Shown here: positions 38,901-50,900 of the stretch, piece after piece
Layout: every line of letters starts with the position of its first letter
Numbering within the stretch: the stretch's first letter is position 1
Assembly: GCF_905404315.1 (NCBI RefSeq)
Contig: NC_066293.1
Location: forward strand, 2,805,001 to 2,869,000
Reading direction: 5' to 3'
DNA: 64,000 nt
From: Leptidea sinapis
Lineage: Eukaryota > Arthropoda > Insecta > Lepidoptera > Pieridae
Notes under the pieces: generated by a model
What the model was told of the DNA's origin: nothing
Seen by the model: the letters and a program-made list of their open reading frames with translations, nothing else
Database searches by the model: none
Position numbers and translations under genes: made by a program

Positions 38901-41900
38901 GCACACGTACGTACGTACCTGCACTCGGGCGTGGCGGCGGGCGACCGGCGCGTGGTGCAGCAGCTGCTGGAGAGCGGCTGCGTGCAGGTGTGCGTGGTGG
39001 CGGCCGAGCTGGCGTACAGCGTGGCGGCGCACACGCACACCGTCATCGTGGCCGACACGCACACGTACGTACGTACCTGCACTCGGGCGTGGCGGCGGGC
39101 GACCGGCGCGTGGTGCAGCAGCTGCTGGAGAACGGCTGCGTGCAGGTGTGCGTGGTGGCGGCTGAGCTGGCGTACAGCGTGGCGGCGCACACGCACACAC
39201 GATTTTTCGGTGGTAGCAGCATTATTTGCATTATTAAAGGAATTATATATAAAGTCATATATCATGCGTGGACAGTGCATTTCTTTTGTTTGAAACCATT
39301 TAACTTTCGGTAATTCGTCGGTAAGTACAGCGTAATTAATAACTGGTTTAGTTACACGCTGTATGCGCGCGGGCGCCCCGCCACCGATGCAGCTTAGAAT
39401 AACCGCACGATGATCGGCTAGTACGGTGTCCAACACTGCCGAGTACGGATGTAATTTAGGGGAGCGTACAAATATGTGATCAATGCATGATTTAGTAATA
39501 ATGTTTAATCTAGGTTCTATTCTTGTATATTCAGTAATCCCGCACATCAATCCGCGTTCGCTTAGTGATTCAAGATAAAAATCTTTATAGGATGAAAAAG
39601 ATTTTAAATCTATGTTGGTGTCGCCGATTAAAACCAAGTTTTGCTTAGAATCAAACTTAGAGATGTGTTTACCTAGTTCCTTAACAAAAGTGATTTTGTT
39701 TGTTGAAGGTGGTCTATATATGACACATACAATAGCATCTTGGGTGTTTGTTTTAATATTTTCGCATATGCACTCAAACGTTTTACTTAATATATCATCA
39801 CAAACAGTGAATTTAATGTAGTTCTTAACGTATAATATAATACCACCTCCTCGCATGTTATTTCGCAATTGTGAGAACATATTATACCCAGGTATATTAA
39901 ACAACTGTTCGAGACCGCTAATAATATCTACTTCTGTTAATGCAATTACGTCTAAAGGAAACTGGCAACTATGAATAACTTGGAGTAATTTTGTAAAATG
40001 TTTTTTTATGGATCCAATATTTAAGTGCAAACAAGATAAAGCTAAATGATTACTGGCTGGTAATCGTTGAAAAAAATTCTTTATGGAATGACAATCAAAC
40101 AATTCATGAACTTGTGCAATAAATTACTATACAATAAAGTACTATTGTATAGTTATTATTAAGTGTAAGGTAAATCTAAAACTTAGTATGTGAATATAAC
40201 TTTCAAATAACTACTGATAAATAAAAAGAGTATACTTAATTATAATGTAGATACTTAAATAGCTAGTAATTGCTTTATATCCTGATCGGATCTAATGTAG
40301 TGGATCTTACTATCACTAGATTTCCTCACACACACTTTACCGTCCTTGCACCATATGAACTGGAAGGAGCTTCTTAATTGAGTTTTGGCATTATATAAAA
40401 GTGTTTTTACATACTTGGTTAGGGCTTCTCTTATATACACTCTGTTGTCAGCTTTCTCCTTAGGGGCATCAAGCAGCAGCATTCCTACGGTAAGGCATTT
40501 ATCCTTACTAGCTTCAATTAATTGATTACGGGCTATTTTCGATTTCATATTCACAAGGAGGGGGCCGGGCTTATCCCTAGAGCCTGGTAGCCGCTGAGAT
40601 GATTGAAGCTCTCTCTCATCTACATTTAATTTTAAGGCAACGGTCTTCATCACTTTGTCTACATCTTTTAAGGGCATTTCAGGTAGACCGGCAATTTCTA
40701 CAGCCATAGATAGGGATTTTTGTTCGAATGCTTTTAATCCTTGTTCCAGCACGTTCACACGCAGCTCCAGGTTTTTGTTTTTGTTACGGAGATCTTCGTT
40801 TCTATGCTCCAGGTTCTTGATTGCATTATCCTGCAGTTTTAATGTCTGTTCCATGCTGGTAATTTGGTCGCTTAAAAAGTCAAGGGATGCCTCTAGATTT
40901 CCTATTTCTTCTTTAATGGTTTTCTTAAGCTCTCGGCTGATATCCTGGACCAATTTTCGGGTGTCAATAGCTTGAGAGCTTCCTGGCAGTTCACCATCTG
41001 TATCATCATCATCTTCATCATTGTCAGGTATAAAAAACGTTGATCTACGTGAAGCGTTTTTTTTACACACCTCTCAACTCCATTCAATACCTGGTGTGTT
41101 CCGAATGGTGTTTAGCTGTTTGTTTGAGTTTAGAACAGGTAGGATCTGCATGCACTGTTTTATCACATCTACTGCACTCTAAACCGGGAATTATCTTGGT
41201 TATGTTTTTGTTACACGTAGCACACTTTTTTTGCACCATCGTACGTAGATTGTAGGTAGATTAAATCTGTTCTGATGACAACCGCTCAGTAACGCACCTA
41301 GACGGTAACTAAAAACAGGCAGCACTGAAATAGGCCTGAAATTAGCAGGGTCAAAAGAACTGCCCGATTTAAACAAATGTATAACTTTGCTGTATTCCAT
41401 TAAGCCACACCCTCATCTATGCATTCTCAATATTGTCTAAACAGGTTGCTGTTGTAGAAGTGATTCTAGTAGGTTCCCAAAATACATTGAACAAATTAAA
41501 ACTTTGAAATAAATTTTTAAGGCTAGTACAATTGCCAGAAAGTTCAAGCAAGTTTATATTAAAATCTCCACACGCTAATTGACTTGCTGGTTTTGCTAAA
41601 TTTTGATAGTAGCTCCTCCATTCTATGTTGGAATTGTTCATATGATGCAGTGGGGGAGCGGTATACACTTACAATGATAAATTGCTCTAGTTCTACACAA
41701 GCTATCTCGATTAGTTGTTCTATAGAGAGGTTAACAATATCTCTTTTTTTACATTTTAATCTGTTATTAAAAATAATTAGGGAACCTCCATTTATTGCTC
41801 TACTACCCCTTGCTTCTACAAAACGTCCTGACTACTTTATGTTCTCTAAAACTAAACTTGATCTCTAAAACTAAAAGAGCTGATGACACTTACGCCAATG

Positions 41901-44900
41901 TTCTGTAATTCATAATATATCTACTTTACAGCAGCTCAAAAACAGTTCAATTTCAAATTCCTTACTTGAGATACCCTAGCAGTAACAGTTACCTTTGGTG
42001 AATGTTGCCTATTTTGTATGATATTGCAAGAGTTGTCCTCCCTTCTCGAATAACTTAAGTTAAATTAATTGAAGAAAAATCTTCATTGTTATATTTTTGT
42101 ACATTAGTACTAATACATTCCCCTATAGAGGCTTGTATGTCGATTATTTTACAATTTTGCCCAAAAGAGGCATGTTTATTAAATATCACTACAGAGGAAG
42201 TAGTGTGTTGACTAAGACTATAAGCTACTAAAGTAACCAGCTGTTGCTTAAATCTAAATGGTAGGTGCACGGACTAGTAAGAAAAGAAGGACTCCGCGCC
42301 GTGATATTAGCAAGTGAACCACCTTTATGCTAGTGTGTGTGCGGTTACGGGGTATACCAGATACACAAATTTTTCTCCCTTAAATAATCATATATCCACA
42401 AATACTTTTATAGTATTATTTTTATACTTTTTCACAACGCACGACGGCATTTTTAAAATATTTTATTGCGACGCAAACTAATCTGTCACAGACGATGGCA
42501 AATCATAAATCATAATGGCGGCAGATCGGCTTGTATTAGTGTAAGTGTATGCGTGGGGGTGTGTATTTACACGTTAACCGGCTTGTTTTGGTGCCTCACT
42601 GTTAAGTAAGGTGACACGGAGTCCTTTTTATTTTACTTGTCCGTGGGTAGGTGTAGGTTACCATTGGTTATTTTCAGCAAATTTTTAATTTCAGAGAGAA
42701 TAAATAAAGAGTACAGATTAATAAAAAAAAAGAGTTTAATCAACTTTCAAAAACTATTTTTTCCTCCAATAACTTGTCTCGTTTGCTTTATTTTTCCACC
42801 TGCCTTATTGTGACTGCGTTCTGGATTTAGTGCAGTTAATAGAAAACCTTTATGTGTTGTATGTCAACGAGTATAGCTGGCATTTGTAAAAGAATACTTT
42901 AATGTATTTTATTAACAATTTGTTATGTTTTTACAGTGATAGCCCTCACTTCTAGGATTAATACACAAATAAAATTTGAAAACAAAATTTTATGAACGAT
43001 GCGGGAATCGAATCCACGACCTCTCGCGTTCCGTGCGAGTGCTCTTCCAACTGAGCTAATCGTTCGAGTGACGTATCGTCATAAATTATTGTATGCTTTG
43101 TTCAACTCTAAGGTTGTGGCTTCATTTACAGGATCTACTTTACAGTTGATAAACTGCTCATCCAATCAACAAGATTTTATGACGATACGTGACTCGAACG
43201 ATTAGCTTAGTTGGAAGAGAGCTCACACGGAACGTGAGAGGTCGTGGGCTGGAGTCCCGCATCGTCCATAAAATTTTGTTTTCAATTTTTTTTGTGTACA
43301 TATAGCTGATTTTTTTTATACCAGTGGGAGGCTCCTTTGCACAGGAAGCCAGCTAGATTATGGGTACCACAGCGGCGCATAGGCGGCGCTGTGGTACCCA
43401 TAATCTATAGAAATAGTTCTGCCGCAGTAATGTGTAAGCATCACTGTGTTTCGGTCTGAAGGGCGCCGTAGCTAGTGAAATTACTGGGCAAATGAGGCTT
43501 AACGTCTTATGTCTCAAGGTGACGAGCGCAATTGTAGTGCCGCTCAGAATTTTTGGGTTTTTTGAGAATCCTGAGCGGCACTGCATTGTAATGGGCATGG
43601 CGTATCAATTACCATCAGCTGAACGTCATGCTCGTCTCGTCCCTTATTATCATTAAAAAAAAATACATAGCTGAAATAGAGCACAACTGTATTTTAAAGT
43701 ACGGTTGGCAACCCTAGTGTCTGGATATGACGTCACTAAGATGGCGTTCTCTCCCTGTACCACTTTGTGTGCATTATACAAGTAATCACAGCCGCCCGTG
43801 CACTTATTTGTTTCAGATACAACGGCAAGATCCACAGCTACGAGCAGTACCCCATCACGAGCATCCTGCAGATGTTGGGGCGCGCGTGTCGCCCCCTGGA
43901 GGATGACCACTCGGTGGGCGTGCTCATGTGCGCCGCGCACCACAAGACCTTCTTCACCAAGCTGCTGAATGACTGTCTGCCGCTTGAGGTACCCAACACT
44001 AGTATATAGTTTTAATGATGCTCGCTTAAATGTCACTGCTTGTGGCGGCGACGTGGGACGGGTCGTTCCCTTCCCTCAAATATGGTCGAGGGAGACTATG
44101 GCTGGCCCATGCTTCATGCTCGTGAACGGGCGCTGCTTGTGGTGGCAGGATGATCCTGTTGCCGAAGACTCGGTTTCAGATTCTATATATATGTATAGAT
44201 ATATACATATTTATTAATTTATAATCACTTATAAAATGCTCACAGAATACCTTTATTGATTTATGGTGTATGTGGATGATGCAGCTACTGTACTCAATAA
44301 GTTTTGTATTAATTTACATTTACTTTTTTGACTTACTCGTCTAAGACATTGACTATTATTTTGACGTTTGAGTGTGTCTGTTGCATCATTTTACATATTA
44401 TATTGTAATTTGAAATGATTTGTAAATCGATGTACTTAAATGTAAATCTTGATATAAAAGAGTGGTAATGAGTTTCTTGCTACTTCTTCTCATTAGCTCA
44501 ACCCTTTACGAAGTAGCGGTAGATTCAATAAGAATAATATTATATATTTTTTTTACATTCATAAGTGTCATTTCCGGAACCTACGTGAATAAACTGATTT
44601 TGATTTGATTTGAGTACACACCTTACATTTTTTATGGGCACAGTGTTATACTATCACTGGACCTGACGTCGATGAAGGTACCCATGTCGTATCGTCCCGG
44701 AAACACCGCACAAGGAAGCTCATTCCACAGCTTCGTAGTACGTGGAAGAAAGCTCCTTGAAAACCGCACTGTGAAGGACCGCCACACATCCAGATGGTGG
44801 GGATGATATCGTAACTTGTGGCGTGTCGTGCGAAGGTGAAACTTAAAAGTTTGCAAAGGGTACTTTGCAAACAGATATACCTACCGTACACTTAAAATAG

Positions 44901-47900
44901 ACTAATTTATAGACTACCTGAAAGTCTAATAACAAATATTATATTATTAGCAAGCCTTGCGTCCCTAATAAAATGTCATATCCCCAGAGCCACTTGGACC
45001 ATAGACTACACGACCACATCAACGCGGAGATCGTCACCAAGACCATAGAGAACAAACAAGACGCCGTCGACTACCTGACGTGGACTTTCCTGTACCGGCG
45101 GCTGACGCAGAACCCCAACTACTACAACCTGCAGGGAGTCACTCACAGGTGAACATGAAACTTACTGCGATTGTGCGCTTGGCACAGCTGTAGTGCCAAC
45201 TAACTTACACGAATCAAATTATATTTAATTCAACTAAAGATCTGAATATTAGGTGCTATTATCTTAACATATATAAATTACGTGACACGTTGTTTGTCCG
45301 CGATGAACTCCTAAACTAATGAAGGGATTTTAATGGGGATTACTTCATGGAGTGCAGTTTAGTACAACTTCAGAGATAGGATAGTTTTTATTTCGATTTG
45401 GGACCCATAATTATTTTTATTTTCAATATCTGTTTTGTATGGACATATTATCTATGACAGAATTTAGTGACGCACGGTTTGACAGGTCCACTGTGAAACA
45501 GTTTATCATAACAACAGGGAGCACATTTTATACGAAATAATTCTTGATGTTTTTAAAAAGTATTGGCAAATTCCCATAAAACAGTATTTTTTTTATTATC
45601 TGCAGAACAACGTCTGTCGGATCAGCTAGTAATAATATAAAACAACATTACTAACACAGTAATAAATAACAGAAGAAATATACATGTAATTAATAATAAG
45701 CTATTCGTTGAGTTTTTAAAATATATTCAAAAATGATCGTAATGATTCAAAAGCCAACTGGTATTTTTAATTCCTAAAAATAATTTCACTTTATGCTTAA
45801 AAATTGTTTTTAAAACGATCAATGGTCGCGCCAAAAAGGGAGCCGCCATGATCATGACGTCATAATAACATAATCAAAGAAACGTCAAATGTCCAGTGCA
45901 ATCCTTATTGAATTTAATAAATAATATAAAAATGACCTTTTATAAACCGTATCGTTGGTGGGTTGCTAAAAATATATTGTTTCTGCCACAGTGACGTCAC
46001 AAAATGGTGGTCGGCGTTTTCGGTCACGTGACATACAGATAATAAAACTATAAAATTAATATTGAAAATATAAATAATTGTCATGTTTTTATAACAAATT
46101 AGTATTGAATCCGTATTTCTCAGGGTAAAAACTATCTAAATAACAAACTTTCAGTATTTAATTTTGATAGATGAAACTGGCCTGTTGCGATATCTTATGT
46201 TGCTCCATGACACTGGTAGCGCTTGTTGCTGACAGTAGTCATACTGTATATATATCTTCACTATTAGTTTTATAATTTATTTACTTGTCCAGGCATCTGT
46301 CCGACCACCTCTCAGAGTTGGTGGAGACGACCCTCACAGACCTGGAGCAGTCCAAGTGCATCGCCATCGAAGACGAGATGGACGTGCAGCCGCTCAACCT
46401 GGGCATGATCGCCTCCTACTACTACATCAACTATACCACCATCGGTGAGTGACATCTCGAGCGGTCAGCGACAGTTATGCGCGATATTTTATTAAATGAC
46501 GATTGTACATTATACTACACGGCCACATTATCTCTGGACCTCGCTGGAACGTAAAGCCTCCTTCCCCTTCACCCCCTCGCGCTCGTCCTGTTGCGTCAGT
46601 ACGGTTTGCAGATTCATGACCGTTATCCGTTACATGTCGTGATTTTTTCTGCGTTGTTAGCTTTGTTTTTGTAGTTTTCATTTTACGTTTTGTCTTTTTT
46701 TGGTAAAAATTCTGTAGTTTCTGTTGTTGTGTGTCGTTATAATAGTTCTATCAGAAAAATATATACTTTTGGTACGTAACCTAGATGCTTTGATTGATTT
46801 TTCATCATTATAATAATAATAATAATAAACAGCATCACAACACAACACCCTAACATCAATCAATAATACAGAAAAGAAATATTTATTACTATTCATTAAC
46901 TATGTTTGCTTACTCTTAAGTGATGCTTCTTTTGCACACCGTAATAAAGCGACGATATGACGTCATCGACGTCCAACTGGTTTTCCTACACTTCAAAATT
47001 CGTTTCGTGCCGCGATAATTTGCGAGCGGAGCCGGTTCACTTGGTATCGAGCGCGTGCGCGGACCGTAAAGGCATCGGCGAAGGACTGGTTCCGCTTTTC
47101 AAAATGGCGCGGTTCAGGAAGTGAGCGAGAGAGAGAGCGTGATAGGAAAAGGACAAGGATAGATAGATAGTGGTGTTAACAAAGGATAATTTTCGGATAT
47201 ACTTTACAAATATACATTTCTTACAGAACTGTTCAGCCTGTCGCTAACGTCCAAGACGAAGATCCGAGGACTGCTGGAGATCATATCGTCAGCGGCGGAG
47301 TACTCCGAGCTCTGCATCAGGCATCGTGAGGAGAACATCATCAAAACACTATCCGCCAAGTAATTTATTTATATTCGTTAACGAATTAACTGTTTTTTTT
47401 CAACGAAAAAACCTGTTTAGAATAATAAGCCAATAAATTCAATCAACTTCTTCGCCCGTAATTCGCAATAAATGAAGCATGATTCCGACTCTTTTGCAAC
47501 TTACAATATTTTTGTTGTACTTAATTCAAAACGGCTGAAAAAAGTTGTGAGCGAAAACGTTGTCTTACTTAACTATATAATACTAGCTGACCTGGCAAAC
47601 GTTGTTTTGCCATATAAATTATATATGTAAACCTTCCTTGAGCTTCAACGAATCTATTACAAAAGATTTCGTTGAGATCGGTCGAATAGTTTAGGAGTTA
47701 TTAGGGAACATACATTCTCTTTTATATATAGATATTGAAAAAAAAGCTTCTAGGTATAAATTAAATTTAGCAATAGTAATAATATTATATTAACCTATTA
47801 AATTATCAATCAATTAATGCATTATTGAAAACCGGTTTACGATTTAACAGTTTTTTCAACCTGTTGACCATTGACAAAAATCAGTTAAATTAATTTAAAA

Positions 47901-50900
47901 ACCTTTTATGACACACCTCTGTCCCCTACATATATTATTCTACCAATATTTTAAGAAAGAAATATAGAAAAATATTTTTTTTATAAACATACACACACAA
48001 ATAACAAAATTGGAACAATTTAAACTATATATAAAACTGTGTTTTTAAAAAAGAATCCACTTACCACTTTTACTCTTATTTAGATTATTATCACTGTCAC
48101 CTAAGTAAGCTAGGATCGGAGAGACACTTGATTAGGTGGATACTGTCGTTTGGTTTTACATTAGTAATATGTATGTGTATGTATCCACCGCAGAGTGCCC
48201 CACAAGCCCGCGAACCCTGGCGGCGGCGGTGTGAAATACAACGAGCCCCAAGTGAAGGCCCACGTGCTGCTGCAAGCACACTTATCCAGGATGCAGCTCC
48301 CGGCTGAACTCCAAGCGGACACGGCCGTGGTCGTCACAAAGGTACGGAGATGTATATATATATTTTTGTATATAATCTGTCAAGTTTTTGTTTACATATT
48401 TGTATACATTAACGATATTTGGACGCCGTTAAGCAGAAAGGACTCAAACCACACTTTGGTCAAAATAGAGTTATGCCATCATACTCCTGAAGGTCGAATC
48501 TGTCATGTTGTGAAAACTCTATTATTAAAATGTACACAGAAACTTTTTTTTGTATATTTATTTAGAACTGAAACTTATGCCTATAACTCAAAAGTGCCTT
48601 TGAGTGGTTTGAGTCCTGTCTGCTTAGCTACGTCCATTTGTTGGATGTGTCGGAAAAAAACGAGGCTTTTGGGAGATTTCAACGAAAACGTTATCCAAGC
48701 CCTTTGAGATATAACAAAATAATGTATGATGGAATTGTGTATCTTATGAAGGTCTACAGAAAAGTCCACGATGGCATTTTATGTCTATCTCTTAAGGATA
48801 ACATACTATATATCCATATTAATACTTAAAAAAATTGGATATAAAGTGGTAATGTAAACGTTGCGTCATTCGTTATTTTTTTTCTGGTTTCTTCGTCCAT
48901 TACTAGGACAGGCAAAGGATTCAAGCCCATACAGCCGTATTCATTATTTAACAATTAATTATCACAGCCATCTTTGCAAGATTTTTACAAAATTTTTCTT
49001 TCTAAAAACGTTTTTAGAAGAATTAGAGAATAGCACGATGAATAAAACATTTAATGATTTTTGCTTCGCCAAAGAAGTATAACTTCTTGCGTGCACACAG
49101 AAGTACACTTTTTTCTATTGACAGAATAGCGTCTGTTTGGTCCGCTAGCAATTATATAAATATGTATAACATATTTTCGAGTGATCCCGTCAATTATGTC
49201 TCAACAGGAAACGACGATTACTTACACTATTAGTATTTGAATATAATATACTTATGTGAGATGAAATATTACTCAATCATATGTTTATGGTTACTTATAA
49301 GTCAGTATTAAAAATTTAAGCCTGATTCAGCGAAAACGACAAATCTAAACTGTAAATACTTCTTTGAAATTTTGCATTATTATTGTTATTTATGAACTAA
49401 ATAAATCCGACAGGCCATCCGTCTGATCCAAGCGTGTGTGGACGTGGTGTCGAGCAGCGGCTGGCTGTCTCCCGCCGTGGCCGCCATGGAGCTGGCTCAG
49501 ATGGTGACGCAGGCCATGTGGGCTAAGGACTCCTACCTGCGCCAGCTGCCGCACTTCACGCCCGATCTGGTGCAGAGGTGCGCCGACAAGGTGAGTTACA
49601 GCATCAGTTATTGATAACGCCGCTATCCGTCTTTCCCGTCCTAATCCTGTAACGCTGTCTCTTCCTCCCTTTCACCGCACCCGCTGCATTGCGCGCCATA
49701 TTGGAACAACGGCCGCACGCCATTTAATCGTCCGCTGAAGCCTTGACGCACGCACGCGCAAGTAACCCGCTCTGCTCCGCATCTCGCGCCGCAAAACGAA
49801 TTGTGAAATAGTGGAAAACCGCCTGAACCAACGAGACTACAATAATATATATATATATATATATTATATTAAAATATTAGATTAAAATGAATATTCGTGT
49901 GCAGGGTGTGGAGACGGTGTTCGACGTGATGGAGCTGGAGGACAGCGCGCGAGCCAAGCTGCTGCAGCTGTCGTCCGGAGAGATGGCGGACGTGGCCAGG
50001 TTCTGTAACCGGTACCCCAACGTGGAGCTCAACTACGAGGTGAGTTGCTGCATCATATGCTTCATTTTTTGATGTGAAACATCTTATTTTGCCCTGTGCT
50101 TGCCCGGGGCATAAAAAGTAAAGGGAAGTCCCAAGCTCAAGGGTGTTGTAAGAGGCGAATTAGAGCATTTACCAGTGGGCGGCTCCTTTGCACTTGACGC
50201 CGGCTAGATTATGGCAACTAATGTGTATGCGTTATTGTGTTTCGGTCTGAAGGGCGCCGTACCTTGTAAAAGAGTCCTAAGCGGCAGGGCGTAACAATTA
50301 CCCACAGCTGAACGTCCTGCTCGTCTCGTCCATTATGTCATAAAAAGAAATCTAATGCAAAAGATATAAGCATCTGATGGCGTGATGGCTAGTGATTCTT
50401 TTTTACTTGGGTGAGGACTCATTTTTGTTATGGTAACCTTTACATCATAAACGTCTGTTAACAATTCTTTATAATTTTGTAATACATTTGTTTTGTACAT
50501 TTTCTAGGATCTTGTTTTTAAAGCATGTACATCGCCTTATAATGATAAGACTTACTAACAAGTTTATGTTTTTTAAATTATGATTATCACAGTTACTAGA
50601 ACATTCGTTAATGTGATTTTTACCTGTCATTATATTGACAAAGATAGAAAAAGTAAACCTCCTCTGTTGGTAAGCCTAAATTAATAAACTATTATATTAT
50701 ATATGTTTATGTCAGGTACTGAACGAGAAGCGACTAAGTGCCGGCAAGCCCATCATAGTGGAGGTGTCCCTGGAGAGAGAGGACGAGATCGTCGGGCCCG
50801 TTATCGCCCCCTACTTCCCCCAGGTAAGGCCCCTCCACTTTGACTCATATCTAAAATAAATCAATGGGCAATTCACCATAAAATTATATATTGTAAGTAC

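Noticed and set aside
36703..39198. CRISPR-like array
   Set aside because: Head-to-tail units have no variable spacers, and the sequence is eukaryotic coding exon.
36630..39313. Three overlapping + strand ORFs of 843-887 codons that look like a long repetitive protein
   Set aside because: They are the same 158-bp unit read in successive frames; the unit has no stop in any forward frame. Only the first 182 bp match Brr2, so these are by-products of the array.
36586..40102. Minus-strand ORFs of 111-405 codons across the array
   Set aside because: Antisense shadows of the repeated exon; the 405-codon one is real endonuclease sequence fused to antisense array by read-through at 39198.
42993..43270. 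Pair of convergent tRNA genes
   Set aside because: The anticodon loop lacks the invariant T33, the T stem has a mismatch, and the arms are part of a dispersed inverted repeat.
48195..48707. 170-codon ORF starting in Brr2 exon 32
   Set aside because: The first 49 codons are exon 32; the rest reads through the donor GTACGG into AT-rich intron. The next exon resumes Brr2 homology.
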